Below, piece after piece: positions 45,714 through 58,375 of a stretch of DNA of 64,000 bases (position 1 is its first letter; the number at the start of each line of letters is the position of its first letter). The DNA is taken from positions 2,294,001 through 2,358,000 of the forward strand of contig NZ_QCXS01000002.1 in assembly GCF_003260015.1 (NCBI RefSeq), read 5' to 3'. The DNA comes from Nakamurella deserti (lineage in GTDB: Bacteria; Actinomycetota; Actinomycetes; Mycobacteriales; Nakamurellaceae). The notes under the pieces are model-generated. The model had not been told where the DNA came from. It did not search any database and saw only the letters and a program-made list of their open reading frames with translations. A program made the position numbers and the translations under genes.

Positions 45714-46194
45714 CGGTCACCTTCCGGAGTCCCCCGGTGTCCAACGCCGCGACCAGACCGGCCACGGCGCCGTGGCCGGGCAGCACGGCGTCCGGCTCGA
45801 TCTCCAGCCACGGCAGCAACACGAACGCCCGCTCCGCGGCCCGCGGATGCGGCAGCACCAACTCGGGGTCGTCGCTCGTCACCGGGACACCGTCGGCCCA
45901 GACGGCGATGACGTCGACGTCGAGCGTGCGGGGGCCCCAGCGGACCGGACGCTCGCGGGCGGCGGCGGTCTCGAGCCGGCGACACACGTCGAGCCAGCCG
46001 CGGGCGTCGCGGTCGGGATCGTCGACGACGACCGTCCGGTTGAGGAAGTCGTCCTGGGCGACGGGACCCCACGGCGGGGTCGACCACACCGCGGACGCGG
46101 CGACCACGACCGCTCCCAGGGCGTGCACGGCTTCGGCCAGCTGCGCTGCGGGATCACCGAGATTGGACCCCAGGCTCAGCACCGCGCGGGTCAC
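45706..46194 (-). CDS. folK: 6-hydroxymethyl-7,8-dihydropterin pyrophosphokinase
   Basis: HPPK transfers pyrophosphate from ATP to hydroxymethyldihydropterin in folate synthesis. The 162 residues show the N-terminal LSLGSNLGDP loop, the WSTPPWGPVAQDDFLNRTV pterin region and the signature RWGPRTLDVDVI with its metal-binding Asp pair. ATG start overlapping the folB stop by four bases. Part of the tightly overlapping ftsH-folE-folP-folB-folK-DUF3180 operon. Confidence 0.95.
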   Translation of the reverse strand: MTRAVLSLGSNLGDPAAQLAEAVHALGAVVVAASAVWSTPPWGPVAQDDFLNRTVVVDDPDRDARGWLDVCRRLETAAARERPVRWGPRTLDVDVIAVWADGVPVTSDDPELVLPHPRAAERAFVLLPWLEIEPDAVLPGHGAVAGLVAALDTGGLRKVTDG

Positions 46195-46574
46195 GGTGCG
46201 CTCCCGGCGCCCGGCGCCGCGGTCCGGCGCACGGTCACGGACACGTCGGCGAAAGTCAGCGGGATGGGTGCGGTCGGCTTGTGCAGCGTCACCTCGACGG
46301 CCGTGACGGGCCAGCGGCCGAGCACCCCCTCGGCGATCTCGACGGCGACCGTCTCGATGAGATCCCGGGGCGGACCGGCGATGACGCCCGCGGCGTACTC
46401 GGCCAGCTCGCCATAGTGCAGGGTGTCGGCGACGTCGTCGGTGCGGGCGGCGGGCGTCAGGTCGAGCCAGGTGGTGATGTCGACGACGAAATGCTGTCCC
46501 TGCTCCTTCTCGACGGCGAAGACCCCGTGGTGACCGACGACGTCCAGCCCGGTGAGCGTGATCCGGTCGGTCAC
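46191..46574 (-). CDS. folB: Dihydroneopterin aldolase
   Basis: FolB converts dihydroneopterin to hydroxymethyldihydropterin and glycolaldehyde. The 127 residues match the family: ITLTGLDVVGHHGVFAVEKEQGQ, LHYGELAEYAAGVI, DLIETVAVEIAEGVL and the final VEVTLHKPTAPIPLTF with the catalytic Lys. The GTG start overlaps the folP stop as GTGA. Length is normal. Confidence 0.95.
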   Translation of the reverse strand: MTDRITLTGLDVVGHHGVFAVEKEQGQHFVVDITTWLDLTPAARTDDVADTLHYGELAEYAAGVIAGPPRDLIETVAVEIAEGVLGRWPVTAVEVTLHKPTAPIPLTFADVSVTVRRTAAPGAGSAP

Positions 46575-47470
46575 GCCGGCGCTCCGTGCCGGTCGGTCGG
46601 CGCGGCGCCGCGCAACTCCGCGGCCACCGCCGCCGCCTGCAGGTTCCCCTCCACGTCGTGCACCCGTACCCCCCAGACGTCGGAGGCGGCGACCGAGGTG
46701 GTCACCGCCGCGGTGGCGATGTCCCGCGCCCGGACATCGGCCGGGGATCCGGCCGGGTGCCCGCTGGGCGGGAGGAAACGCTTGCGGGACGCCCCGACGA
46801 GCAGCGGCAGCCCCAGGCTGTGCAGGTCGGGCAGGCGCCGCAGCAGGGCCCAGTTGTGTTCCGCCCGCTTCGCGAAGCCCAGACCGGGGTCCAGCAGCAG
46901 CTTGTCGGCGGCGACGCCGGCGGCCAGGGCCGCGTCGACCCGGGCGGACAGCTCGTCGCGCACTTCGGCGACGACGTCGCCGTAGACGGCGTGGTCGGTC
47001 ATCGTCGCGCTGTGCGCCCGCCAGTGCATCAGCACCCACGGTGCCCCCGTGTCGGCGACGACGGACGCCATCGCCGGGTCGGCGAGACCACCGGACACGT
47101 CGTTGACCAGCACCGCACCGGCGGCCACGGCCGCGGCGGCGACCGACGCCCGGGTGGTGTCGACCGAACACGGCACCCCGGCGCGGCTGAGGGCCTCGAT
47201 GACCGGCAGCACCCGGGCCGTCTCGACGTCGGGTGCGACCCGGGCGGCGCCCGGGCGGGTCGACTCGCCGCCGACGTCGACGAGATCGGCCCCGGCCGCC
47301 CGGAGCGCCACGCCGTGCGCGATGGCGGCGTCGGTCGCCGCGAACAGGCCGCCGTCGGAGAACGAGTCGGGGGTGACGTTGAGGATGCCCATGACCCGGA
47401 TCCGGCCGGACGTCGACGGCGCGGTCAGGGCCGGGGTGGGCGCCGGCGCGTCCGTGTGGCTGCCCGTCAC
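46571..47470 (-). CDS. folP: Dihydropteroate synthase
   Basis: FolP joins hydroxymethyldihydropterin pyrophosphate and p-aminobenzoate; it is the sulfonamide target. The 299-residue TIM barrel shows [61 protein letters not shown] and [11 protein letters not shown]. The GTG start shares four bases with the folE stop, so the frame open upstream is not used. Confidence 0.96.
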   Translation of the reverse strand: MTGSHTDAPAPTPALTAPSTSGRIRVMGILNVTPDSFSDGGLFAATDAAIAHGVALRAAGADLVDVGGESTRPGAARVAPDVETARVLPVIEALSRAGVPCSVDTTRASVAAAAVAAGAVLVNDVSGGLADPAMASVVADTGAPWVLMHWRAHSATMTDHAVYGDVVAEVRDELSARVDAALAAGVAADKLLLDPGLGFAKRAEHNWALLRRLPDLHSLGLPLLVGASRKRFLPPSGHPAGSPADVRARDIATAAVTTSVAASDVWGVRVHDVEGNLQAAAVAAELRGAAPTDRHGAPA

Positions 47471-48086
47471 CGTCGGACGATGAGGGCCATCGCCTCCGCC
47501 CTGGTGGGCTGTGAGGTCTGGAAGACGCCGCGGACCGCGGACGTCGAGGTCACCGCACCGGCTTTGCGGACGCCGCGGACGGCCATGCACATGTGTTCGG
47601 CCTCGAGCACCACGATCACCCCGGCCGGCTGCAGCCGGCGCACCAGCGCCTCGGCGATCTGGGTGGTGAGCCGCTCCTGGACCTGGGGTCGCCGGGCGTA
47701 GCCCTCGACGACCCGCGCGAGCTTCGACAACCCAGTGACCCGCCCGTCCCGGCCGGGGATGTAGCCGACGTGGGCCTTGCCGAAGAACGGCAGCAGGTGG
47801 TGCTCGCAGGTGGAGTAGAAGTCGATGTCGCGGACCAGGATCATCTCCGCGTGGTTCTCGTCGAACACGGTGTCCAGCACCGCGTCCGGGTTGCCCTGCA
47901 GACCGGCGAACTGCTCCGCGAACGCCCGGGCGACCCGGGTGGGGGTGCTGACGAGGCCGTCGCGGTCGGGGTCCTCACCGACGGCGTACAGCAGCTCACG
48001 GATGGCGGCGACGGCGCGCGCCTCGTCGAAGGGTGGGTGCCCGGCGGCCCCGTCCAGCAGGCTGTCCGCCCGCCGGTCGGGTGCCG

Positions 48087-48090
<4 letters not shown>
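47467..48090 (-). CDS. folE: GTP cyclohydrolase I
   Basis: FolE opens GTP to 7,8-dihydroneopterin triphosphate, the first folate step. The 207 residues hold the zinc-binding [10 protein letters not shown] (Cys and His) and the second Cys in [11 protein letters not shown], with the [21 protein letters not shown] core. The GTG at 48090 overlaps the ftsH stop as GTGA, matching the other junctions in this operon; a GTG at 48114 is in frame. Confidence 0.95.
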
Positions 48091-50555
<2,465 letters not shown>

Positions 50556-50996
50556 ATGGCGTCCGGCCGCGGGGCGGCCTAACCCTCCTGAACTCTCAAG
50601 GCGAATCCGGCGGCACGCGGGGCGGACCCGGTGCACCGGACGGGGGTGGTTCACAGATGGAGCGTGTCGGTCGTCCGCATCCCCCGGCGACGTCGACGAC
50701 GTCCTCGGGTGGGGTCCAGACTACCGCCGGCCCCGACACCGGCGGTCGACTGCGTTCCGCCTGATCGGGGCGTCGCGAACGTCCGTCGGCGCCGGTTTCC
50801 CGGGCGACCGGGGAGCGGCGGCGGGCCGGACGTTCATCGGCACCGACAGTCGAACGAATCCGGGGCCGGCTTCGTTCCCGGCGGGCACCACGGCGTCCGG
50901 AGGCCGGCCGGACGTCCGCCGGCGGGCGCCCGACGCGGTGGCCGACGCGGCGCCGGCCCGGCCGGCGGCAGCCCGGCCGGCGGCGGCCCGGGGCGG
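50556..50996 (-). other. Intergenic region hpt-ftsH
   Basis: About 440 bp between two minus-strand genes. It is GC-rich with CGGCC-rich clusters (GCCCGGCCGGCGGC near 50950-50995). No gene, strong hairpin or clear promoter hexamer was found. It must carry the ftsH promoter. Confidence 0.4.
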
Positions 50997-51620
50997 TCAG
51001 CCGTTGCGGATCATCTTCGGGTCGAGCAACCCCACGAACGGCAGGTCGCGGTAGCGCTCGGCGTAGTCCAGGCCGTAGCCGACCACGAACTCGTTGGGGA
51101 TGTCGAAGCCGACGTAGCGCACGTCGACGTCCACCTTGACCGCTTCGGGCTTGCGCAGCAGGGCGACGACCTCGATGGAACCCGGGTTGCGCGTGTGCAG
51201 GTTCTTGAGCAGCCACGACAGGGTCAGACCGGAGTCGATGATGTCCTCGACGATGATGACCCGGCGTCCCGTGATGTCCTTGTCGAGGTCCTTCAGGATC
51301 CGCACCACACCCGACGAGGAGGTCGCCGAGCCATACGACGACACCGCCATGAACTCCAGCTCGGCCGGGATGGGCAGCGCCTGCGCGAAGTCGGTGACGA
51401 ACATGACCGCTCCCTTGAGCACGCAGATCAGCAGCGGCGGCTCGTCGGCGGTGTGATCGGCCGCGACCACGGCGGCCAGCTCGGCGATCTTGGCCTGCAG
51501 GCGCTCGGCGGTGATCAGAGTGGCCTCGATCTCGCCGCCGTAGCCGTGCGGACGGCCCGGGTCCCCGCCCTCGATCCGGTCGGACGCGGTCAGAACGGTG
51601 GTGTGGTCAAGGCCGGACAC
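50997..51620 (-). CDS. hpt: Hypoxanthine (guanine) phosphoribosyltransferase
   Basis: Hpt salvages hypoxanthine and guanine to IMP and GMP. The 207 residues show the PRPP-binding [13 protein letters not shown] (121-133), the flexible-loop [11 protein letters not shown], and the [18 protein letters not shown] end. The first 30 residues (to [10 protein letters not shown]) extend beyond the usual start and may be untranslated if a later start is used. Located upstream of ftsH and downstream of tilS, as in Rv3624c-Rv3625c. Confidence 0.94.
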   Translation of the reverse strand: MSGLDHTTVLTASDRIEGGDPGRPHGYGGEIEATLITAERLQAKIAELAAVVAADHTADEPPLLICVLKGAVMFVTDFAQALPIPAELEFMAVSSYGSATSSSGVVRILKDLDKDITGRRVIIVEDIIDSGLTLSWLLKNLHTRNPGSIEVVALLRKPEAVKVDVDVRYVGFDIPNEFVVGYGLDYAERYRDLPFVGLLDPKMIRNG

Positions 51621-51745
51621 GGGTCTCCCAGGGGTGTTTCGAGCAAGCGCGAGCGCGGTACGGATCCGGACCCAGACTAGTGGCCGCCGGTGGAGGCCTC
51701 CGCACCCCCGGCGCGGGCCGCAACGTCAGGCGGCAGGCCCCGGCG

Positions 51746-52723
51746 TCAGGCGGCGGGTCGCAGCTTCAGCAGGCTCCCGTCGGCCACGGCGTCCCACCGC
51801 CCGGGCAGCCGGACGGCCGCCACGCCACCGGGGTCGGTCACCAGCTGGTCCACCCGCGACAGGTGGTCGGCGGTCAGGCCGGACACCCCGGCGGCGATGA
51901 GCCACCAGCGGATCGCCCGGCGGCGCAGCGCCGCGGGGGCCGGCTGCAGCTCGTCCAGGCGCAGCGCCGCTCCGGTCAGCGCGCGCCGGGCCAGGTCGAC
52001 GGCGAGCCCGTCGAGCACCTCGGCGTCCTCCTGCAGCTGTCGCCCGGTGCGGGCCAGCGCTGCGGCCACGCCGCCACCGAGGACGTCCTCCATCAGCGGC
52101 AGCACTTCGTGCCGCAGCCGCACCCGGGTGAACGCGGGATCGTCGTTGTGCGGGTCCTGCCAGACCTCCAGCCCGGCCTCGGCGCACGCCGCCTCGGTGT
52201 CGGCCCGGCGCAGGTCGAGCAGCGGCCGTCCCCAGGGCGCGTTGAACGGCGCCATTCCGGCGATCGACCGGGGCCCGGACCCCCGCGACAGTCCGAGCAG
52301 TACCGTCTCGGCCTGGTCGTCGAGCGTGTGCCCGAGGAGCACCGCACCGTCGCCGGCCAGCGGGAACAACGCGTCGTAGCGGGCCCGCCGGGCGGCGGCC
52401 TCGGGCCCCCCGCTACCGGCGACCCGGACGGGGAGCACTGTGATCGACGGGAAGCCGAGACCGCGGAGCTGGTCGGCGACGCGCGCGGCCTGTCGGGCGG
52501 ACCCGGCCTGCAGTCCGTGGTCGACAGTGGCGGCGGCCACCGGGTGCCCTTGCCGGACGGCCTCGACCACAGTGGCGGCGGCGAGGGCGAGGGAGTCGGC
52601 GCCGCCGGAGACGGCGACGGTGATGCGGGCGCCGCGGGCGGCGTGGGCGTCGAGCCAGTGCCCGACCGCCCGGGTGATCCGGCGCAGCGCCGGCCCGGGC
52701 GCGGCCGGCGGGGGTGCCGTCAC
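51746..52723 (-). CDS. tilS: tRNA(Ile)-lysidine synthetase
   Basis: TilS modifies C34 of the AUA-reading tRNA-Ile to lysidine. The 325 residues have the PP-loop ATP site [15 protein letters not shown] (SGGADS at 39-44), [14 protein letters not shown], and the [19 protein letters not shown] motif. A helical C-terminal part follows; the bacterial C-terminal recognition domain is short, as in mycobacteria. The GTG start overlaps the metallopeptidase stop as GTGA. The hpt gene lies 125 bp downstream. Confidence 0.94.
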   Translation of the reverse strand: MTAPPPAAPGPALRRITRAVGHWLDAHAARGARITVAVSGGADSLALAAATVVEAVRQGHPVAAATVDHGLQAGSARQAARVADQLRGLGFPSITVLPVRVAGSGGPEAAARRARYDALFPLAGDGAVLLGHTLDDQAETVLLGLSRGSGPRSIAGMAPFNAPWGRPLLDLRRADTEAACAEAGLEVWQDPHNDDPAFTRVRLRHEVLPLMEDVLGGGVAAALARTGRQLQEDAEVLDGLAVDLARRALTGAALRLDELQPAPAALRRRAIRWWLIAAGVSGLTADHLSRVDQLVTDPGGVAAVRLPGRWDAVADGSLLKLRPAA

Positions 52724-53799
52724 AGGACCCGGGCGATCCAGGCGGCCGGATCGGCGATCTCGGCGCGGGTCGGCAGCGCCGCCGGCGACGACCACACCGC
52801 GTTGAAACCGAACATGCCGACCTGCTCCACGACGGCGTGCACGAACGCCCCACCCTGGACGTACTGCTTCATCTTCAGGTCCATCCCGAGCAGCGACCGG
52901 ACGATCCGGTCCACGGGTCCGCCGCCCCGGGCGCGACGGCGGGTGAACCGGGCGCGGATCTGCGCGACGCTGGGCACCACCTGCGGGCCGACGGCGTCCA
53001 TCACGTGGTCGGCGTGTCCCTCGAGCAGCGTCATGAGGGCCAGGAGCTGGTCGAAGACCACGCGTTGCGCGTCGGTCTGGGTGGCCTCGATCCAGCTGAC
53101 GCCGCCGTTCCCGCGGCTGCGGATCACCGCCGCGAGCCGGTCGACGAGCGCGGCCGGATCGAGATCGGCCTCGGCGGCGAACCGGGCGACGAGACCCTGG
53201 AAGTGGTCGCGGAGCCACGGCACCGCGGAGAACTGCAGCCGGTGGGTGCTCTCGTGCAGGCACACCCACATCCGGAAGTCCTGTGGGTCCGCGCCCAGCT
53301 CGCGCTCGACCTTGATGATGTTCGGCGCGACCAGCAGCAGCCGCCCGGGCCGGCCAGGGTGCGCCGGGTCCCCGACGAAGGGATCGAACTGGCCGAGCAC
53401 CTTGCCGGAGAGGAAGCCCAGCACGGTGCCGACGGGGGCGGCGGCGACGGTGCTCGGGGCGGCGACCCGGTGGGCACCGCCCCTGCTCCGGGTGTCCTTG
53501 TCGTCCCTGCGGGCGAGCTGCTCGGCGAACCGTGCGGTGATGGGTGCGGTCAGCACGGCCATCCCCTCCGCGGTCGCGGCGATCCAGCCGGGCCGGTCGA
53601 CCACGACTCCGTCCAGGACGGGCAGCCCGTCCCCGAGGTGGGTGACACCGCGGACCGCGAGTTCGGCCCGGCGGGAGAACGCCCGCAGCTCGGCGACCGC
53701 GGTGGCGGCCTCGATCCGGCCGATCCGCGGACCGGTCGGTGCGGCCCGACGACCGAACGCCACCGCGGCGTCCCAGTCGATGTCGGTGGCGCCGGCCAT
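52720..53799 (-). CDS. Zinc-dependent metallopeptidase-like protein (DUF2342)
   Basis: The 359-residue protein belongs to the actinobacterial DUF2342 group (Rv3626c position). The metal site [11 protein letters not shown] is an HExxH variant, followed downstream by [12 protein letters not shown], which supplies a further Glu/His. [22 protein letters not shown] precedes it. The family is annotated as zinc-dependent metalloprotease or F420-biosynthesis associated; neither role is established. Sits between the carboxypeptidase gene and tilS in the mycobacterial order. Confidence 0.88.
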   Translation of the reverse strand: MAGATDIDWDAAVAFGRRAAPTGPRIGRIEAATAVAELRAFSRRAELAVRGVTHLGDGLPVLDGVVVDRPGWIAATAEGMAVLTAPITARFAEQLARRDDKDTRSRGGAHRVAAPSTVAAAPVGTVLGFLSGKVLGQFDPFVGDPAHPGRPGRLLLVAPNIIKVERELGADPQDFRMWVCLHESTHRLQFSAVPWLRDHFQGLVARFAAEADLDPAALVDRLAAVIRSRGNGGVSWIEATQTDAQRVVFDQLLALMTLLEGHADHVMDAVGPQVVPSVAQIRARFTRRRARGGGPVDRIVRSLLGMDLKMKQYVQGGAFVHAVVEQVGMFGFNAVWSSPAALPTRAEIADPAAWIARVL

Positions 53800-53824
53800 C
53801 AGCGGGCGCCGTCCGGGATCGCCG

Positions 53825-55252
53825 TCATGCGCAGCCGCAGTTGCGCAGCACGGTGGCCAGGGCGTCCTGGGCCGGTCGCGTCGTCTGGCTGTTGACCCCG
53901 TTGGACACGAAGGCGAACGTCAGCACCCGGCCGTCGACGTCGAGGACCACCCCGGCCAGCGCGTAGGTCGATTCCAGCGATCCGGTCTTGGCCCGGACCC
54001 AGCCACGGCCACCGACCGACGCCGGGTCGCTCGGCTTGAACCGGGGGGCCAGCGTGCCGGACGCGCCCGCGATGGGAAGCCCGACGGTGAGGTCCCGCAA
54101 GCCGCCGGTGGAGGTCACCGATGCGGCCAGGACCTGTGCCAGCAACCGCGTCGGCACCTTGTCCAGGACCGACAGGCCCGAGGCGTCGGCGATGACGATG
54201 CCGGTGGTGTCGAAGCCGAGGTCCTCGAGGTTGATCTGCAGGGCGGCGGCGACCCCCTCAAACGAAGGCGCGGCCCCCATGGCGCGGGCCACCTCCCGGC
54301 CCAGCGCCTCGGCGAGGATGTTGTCGGAGTTCTCCAGGGCCTGCGCCAGCAGCACCGAGATGGGCTGAGAGGACACCTGGCCCAGGACCTCGGCGTCCTG
54401 CGGCGCCTGTCCGTCCTCGACGATCTCCACATCGGGCACACCCAGCGCCAGCGCCAACGCCTTGCCCGCGGTGAGCGCCGGGGTGCCGGTGCGACCGGAG
54501 TTCTCCAGTGCCGGCCGGAGCCGGTCACCGTCGACCATCAGCGGCGACATCCGGGTGATGAAGCCCTGGCCGTTCTGGTCGTTGATGTCGTTGGTCAGCC
54601 AGCCGTCGGCGAAGTCGGACCCCGACCAGGCGCTGGTGTCCAGCACGATCCTGGTGACGGGGACGCCCTTGGCGAGGACCTGGGCGGCGAGCTCGGTCAC
54701 GGTGGGCGCCCCGGGATAGACCGTGTCGTCGCCGACGGCGCGGGCCGACAGGGTCACGTCGCCCCCGCCGACGAAGACGACCGTGCCGGGCTCGTCCCCC
54801 TGGACGACCTTGGTGACGAGACGGCTCTGCGGATCGAGGTGGGTCAGCACCGCCGCCCCCGTGATCAGCTTCATCGTCGACGCCGGGGACTGGGGTGCGG
54901 CCGAGTTCTGGTCGAACAGCACGGTGCCCGTCGCCGGGTCGATCACGTACCCGCTCAGGCTGGCGACCGCCGGGCTGGCCAGCACCCCGGCCAGCGCGCT
55001 CGACACACCCGCCGGGCTGGGCGACGGTGCGGCGGTGTCCAGGCTGCCGATGGACAACGGCCGCATCGCCACCGGCGGATCGACCACGCCCGCAGCGTTC
55101 GCACCGGTCCCGGCACCACTGCCGTCGGCGGTGGTGTCGGCGGCGCCCCCGGGGCGCAGGACCAGGAAGCCGACGACGCCCAGGACGACGACGAGGACCG
55201 CGACCAGACCGATCACCAGCCCCTGGCGGGGCAGACGGGACTTCGTGGCCAC
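53825..55252 (-). CDS. dacB: D-alanyl-D-alanine carboxypeptidase/endopeptidase (PBP4, peptidase S13)
   Basis: This extracytoplasmic peptidoglycan hydrolase trims D-Ala or cuts cross-links. The 475 residues have a signal anchor ([21 protein letters not shown]) and a 50-residue linker. The S13 active site has Ser125-Thr-Met-Lys128, SDN in [10 protein letters not shown] and KTG in [11 protein letters not shown]. All three motifs are intact. It ends with two Cys (NCGCA). The GTG start has AAGGAG nine bases upstream. Divergent from ppa, as Rv3627c-Rv3628. Confidence 0.94.
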   Translation of the reverse strand: MATKSRLPRQGLVIGLVAVLVVVLGVVGFLVLRPGGAADTTADGSGAGTGANAAGVVDPPVAMRPLSIGSLDTAAPSPSPAGVSSALAGVLASPAVASLSGYVIDPATGTVLFDQNSAAPQSPASTMKLITGAAVLTHLDPQSRLVTKVVQGDEPGTVVFVGGGDVTLSARAVGDDTVYPGAPTVTELAAQVLAKGVPVTRIVLDTSAWSGSDFADGWLTNDINDQNGQGFITRMSPLMVDGDRLRPALENSGRTGTPALTAGKALALALGVPDVEIVEDGQAPQDAEVLGQVSSQPISVLLAQALENSDNILAEALGREVARAMGAAPSFEGVAAALQINLEDLGFDTTGIVIADASGLSVLDKVPTRLLAQVLAASVTSTGGLRDLTVGLPIAGASGTLAPRFKPSDPASVGGRGWVRAKTGSLESTYALAGVVLDVDGRVLTFAFVSNGVNSQTTRPAQDALATVLRNCGCA

Positions 55253-55516
55253 AGCAGCCTGCTCCTTCTGACGAGGGTGACGTCCGGGACCTGTCCGCGG
55301 CTCCGGGAGCGGGCGTCCACGCACAGGATCACAGTCCGTGTTCCGCATTCCACCCTAGAGTCTGGCGCAACGGTGGCAGAGTTCCGTTCATGCCGGACCG
55401 GTGGGCGTCGCCACCGGCCGCCCGGTCGCTCGCGCCCTCGTCACACCCGCAGTGGTGAGCGACGGCCCCGGAGGACTGACATAATCTGCGACGGAATCAA
55501 GCGAAAGGCGGCAGTG

Positions 55517-56233
55517 GTGGATTTTGACGTGACCATCGAGATTCCCAAAGGCAGCCGGAACAAGTACGAGATCGATCACCACACCGGCCGGATCATGCTC
55601 GACAGGACGCTGTTCACCGCGACCCAGTATCCGGCGGACTACGGGTTCATCGACGACACCCTCGGTCAGGACGGTGACCCGCTGGACGCACTCGTCCTGC
55701 TGGCCGAGCCGACCTTCCCCGGCTGTCTGGTGCGTGCCCGCGCGATCGGCATGTTCCGGATGACCGACGAGGCGGGTCCCGACGACAAGGTGCTGTGTGT
55801 GGCGGCGAACGACCCCCGCCAGAACCACCTGCAGGACATCGGCGACGTGAACGAGTTCTGGCGGCTGGAGATCGAGCACTTCTTCAGCGTCTACAAGGAC
55901 CTCGAGCCCGGTAAGTCCGTCGAGGGTGCGATGTGGGTCGGTCGCGGCGACGCCGAGACCGAGATCCGCATCTCCTACAACCGGGAGAAGAAGCGGCTGG
56001 CCGCCGAGGCGGCGGCGGGCGACGGTCACGGCGATGCGGCCGACGACCTGCACGCCCACCCGTTGACCCCCGGCGCCTCGCACACCCCGGAGAAGCCGGC
56101 GGCACCGAAGCCGACCTCGCACAAGCCGTACTCGGTGACCACCGACGCGCAGGCCCAGGCGCTGGCGGAGCAGTTCATCGCCGACTCCGAGAAGGCCGAC
56201 CAGGCCATCGCCGCGAAGCTCGAGCGCGGCTGA
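55517..56233 (+). CDS. ppa: Inorganic pyrophosphatase with C-terminal extension
   Basis: Ppa hydrolyses pyrophosphate, driving biosynthesis. Residues 1-160 are a complete family I enzyme: [19 protein letters not shown], the [12 protein letters not shown] segment, the signature DGDPLDALV (Asp52, Asp54, Asp57) and KDLEPGKSV. About 75 further residues follow, Ala/His/Pro-rich then helical ([25 protein letters not shown]), absent from the 162-residue M. tuberculosis enzyme. The second of two adjacent GTG codons is chosen to match the family start. Confidence 0.94.
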   Translation: MDFDVTIEIPKGSRNKYEIDHHTGRIMLDRTLFTATQYPADYGFIDDTLGQDGDPLDALVLLAEPTFPGCLVRARAIGMFRMTDEAGPDDKVLCVAANDPRQNHLQDIGDVNEFWRLEIEHFFSVYKDLEPGKSVEGAMWVGRGDAETEIRISYNREKKRLAAEAAAGDGHGDAADDLHAHPLTPGASHTPEKPAAPKPTSHKPYSVTTDAQAQALAEQFIADSEKADQAIAAKLERG

Positions 56234-56239
56234 CCGACC

Positions 56240-56293
56240 GCCGCACGACAGAGGCTCCCCGACCGTCAGGTCGGGGAGCCTCTGTCGTGCGGC
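56240..56293 (+). terminator. Very strong terminator after ppa
   Basis: A perfect 25-bp inverted repeat, arms GCCGCACGACAGAGGCTCCC... and complement, with a four-base GTCA loop. It begins 6 bases after the ppa stop. No other perfect hairpin found by eye in the window is longer. Confidence 0.93.
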
Positions 56294-56463
56294 GGGTCTG
56301 TCTCGTACCGGGGGCTGGCCGTGAACGGGTCCGTGGTGCTCAGGACCGCTCCGGCGCCGCGGGCGACCGGTCAGTCGCTGCCGGGACCGGGTTCAGACGC
56401 CGTCGGAACCGGGTTCAGACGCCGTCGGGACCGGTTCGGCCGGCCGTCGGCGGGGCGCCGCGG

Positions 56464-56784
56464 TCACCAGCGGGTACCGCGCTGGATGTCCTTGAGCTTG
56501 GGGCGGACGTCGACCAGGTACACCAGTGACGCCACGGTGGCGGCGCACCACAACAGGCTCGGTGCGGACAGGAAGCCGCTGCCGGACGCCGAGAGCACCA
56601 GCAGCAGGGCCGACACCGCCGTGATGGCGAGCCACACGGTCTTGGTCTGCCGGTCGGCGGCGACGAAGGCGTCGGACCGACGCATCACCGCATCGACGAG
56701 TACGAACGCGCCCAGCACCCCGCCACCGATCTCGATGACCTGGGTCACCCACCTGATCACCCACGCTGCGATCTCCACCCCCAC
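56464..56784 (-). CDS. DUF2516 membrane protein
   Basis: The 106 residues have three hydrophobic segments and a basic end (VDVRPKLKDIQRGTRW) typical of DUF2516, a small actinobacterial membrane family without known role. It follows the HbhA-like gene by 51 bp, as in Rv0475-Rv0476. Confidence 0.9.
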   Translation of the reverse strand: MGVEIAAWVIRWVTQVIEIGGGVLGAFVLVDAVMRRSDAFVAADRQTKTVWLAITAVSALLLVLSASGSGFLSAPSLLWCAATVASLVYLVDVRPKLKDIQRGTRW

Positions 56785-56835
56785 AGCCTACGGAAACCCG
56801 CGAGCCGCCGGACCACCGGCGGGCGGACCCGTCGG

Positions 56836-57897
56836 TCAGCCGGCGTCGGGCCCGCCACCGCTGCGGCCGGCGCTCCGCGGGGACGGCGCGGGGGCCTTCC
56901 GGGGCGCCCCGGCCGCTCTGGTGGCACGACCCTCGGACGGCTTATCGACCGCCGGCACGACGGTCGGCTTACGGGTCCGCGCCGGCTTGGGTGCGGAGGT
57001 GGTGGCCTTGATGCGGGCGGTGGCGCGGGGACGCACGACCGGCGGGGTGGTGCCGACGACGGCGGTCACCGTCTCCGTCGAGGCGTCGGCCACCGCGTCG
57101 GCCGTGACCGCGGCGGCGGCCGCGCGGCGGGCGGCGGCCTTCTCGGACCGGGCGGCGGCGGCCTCGGCCACCGAGGCGTCGCGATCGACGGCGGCCACGG
57201 TGTCAGCCGCTCCGGCGGCGGTGTCGGCGGCCCGCCCGGCCACCCGGCCCACCGTCTCCGCGGCTCGGTGTGCGGTCTCGGAGGTGCGGCCGGCGGCACG
57301 ACCGGCGGTGTCCGCGGCCTTCGCGGCGGCCTTGCCTGCGCTGTCGGCGGCGAACGACACGACGGTCCGGGCCGTGCTGGTGGCAGTCCTGGTCGCCGCG
57401 GCAGCCGCCCGCTCGGCCGCGGCGGCCTCGTGTCCGGTGGTGGCGACGACGGTGGCAACCTTCTTGTCCCCGCGCTCGGCCAGACTGCCGTAGATGACCG
57501 CGGCGAGCTGGGCGTAGCCGTCCACCGCGCCCTTGAGCTGCTCGGGCGACAGCGACTCACGGATCTCGGCCACCCGGCCCGGCAGCTGGTCGACGAGGTG
57601 CTGGGTGCGCGCCGGGACGTCGGCGGCGACCTTCTGCACCGACTCCATCACGTCGGTGGCGGCCTCCTGCACCCGGTGCGGGAGGTCGGTCGCGAAGTCC
57701 CGCGCCTCCGTGGTGGTCTCGATCGCCCGCTTCTCGACGGTGGCGGCCAGCGCCTCGCGCAGCTCGGCCAGTCGCTCGACGGCGAAGTCGCCGGCGCCGA
57801 TGGCCGCGAGCAGCGGGCGGGGCAAATCACCGAAGCGGTCGGTGAGCTGGTTGACCGCGGCCTCGCTCATGCCGCGGAGGTCGGTGAGGAACGACAT
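56836..57897 (-). CDS. HbhA-like Ala/Lys-rich coiled-coil protein
   Basis: The 353 residues begin with a long amphipathic helical part (AVNQLTDRFGDLPRPLLAAIGAGDFAVERLAELREAL, with LPGRVAEIRESLSPEQL later). They continue into an Ala-rich heptad-like region (EAAAAERAAAAATRTATST and many AxxAAxxA turns) and a basic Pro/Lys/Arg tail (KPARTRKPTVVP). This matches the layout of mycobacterial heparin-binding hemagglutinin, a surface and lipid-associated protein, but the tail lacks its dense KKA repeats, so heparin binding is uncertain. XRE gene upstream and DUF2516 downstream repeat the Rv0474-Rv0476 order. Confidence 0.8.
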   Translation of the reverse strand: MSFLTDLRGMSEAAVNQLTDRFGDLPRPLLAAIGAGDFAVERLAELREALAATVEKRAIETTTEARDFATDLPHRVQEAATDVMESVQKVAADVPARTQHLVDQLPGRVAEIRESLSPEQLKGAVDGYAQLAAVIYGSLAERGDKKVATVVATTGHEAAAAERAAAAATRTATSTARTVVSFAADSAGKAAAKAADTAGRAAGRTSETAHRAAETVGRVAGRAADTAAGAADTVAAVDRDASVAEAAAARSEKAAARRAAAAAVTADAVADASTETVTAVVGTTPPVVRPRATARIKATTSAPKPARTRKPTVVPAVDKPSEGRATRAAGAPRKAPAPSPRSAGRSGGGPDAG

Positions 57898-57972
57898 CGG
57901 GATCTCTCCTTCTCAGGTGGTGCCCGATCGGGGCACGCGGGACGGCGTCAGGGACGCCGCGGTGTGGGTGTC

Positions 57973-58375
57973 GATGGTCATGGACGGTGCGACCGGGTCG
58001 GGCGCCGTGGTGCGGGGGCCGATGGTCATGGACGGTGCGACCGGGTCGGGCGCCGTGGTCCGGTGGTCGGTGTCGTGGCCGGACGCCGAGGTGCGGAGGC
58101 CGGTGGTCATGGTCGGCGTGCTCGGGTCGGACGCCGTGGTCCGGTGGCCGGTGTCATGGCCGGACGCCGAGGTGCGGAGGCCGGTGTCATGGTCGGCGTG
58201 CTCGGGTCGGACGCCGTGGTGCGGTGGCCGGTGTCGTGGCCGGACGCCGAGGTGCGGAGGCCGGTGTCATGGTCGGCGTGCTCGGGTCGGACGCCGTGGT
58301 GCGGTGGCCGGTGTCATGGTCGGCGCGCTCGGGTCGGACGCCGAGGTGCGGAGGCCGGTGTCATGGTCGGCCCGG
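57973..58375 (+). repeat. Tandem array of 47/48-bp and 33-bp units
   Basis: Two 48-bp copies begin GATGGTCATGGACGGTGCGA (57973, 58021). Further on, a compound 80-bp period appears: GTGCGG(A/T)GGCCGGTGTC starts at 58172, 58219, 58252, 58299 and 58346, spaced 47, 33, 47, 47. The array fills the gap between the HbhA-like gene and the XRE gene and runs into the last 20 codons of the latter. Copies are short and directly abutting, with no spacers. Confidence 0.9.

Noticed and set aside
57913-58110. 65-residue minus-strand frame between the HbhA-like and XRE genes
   Set aside because: It is encoded by the 48-bp repeats and gives a repeated TTAPDPVAPSMTI peptide without any ribosome site or family. 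It is better explained as repeat DNA.
57973-58375. CRISPR-like array
   Set aside because: The units abut directly, contain no unique spacers, and no cas gene is nearby.
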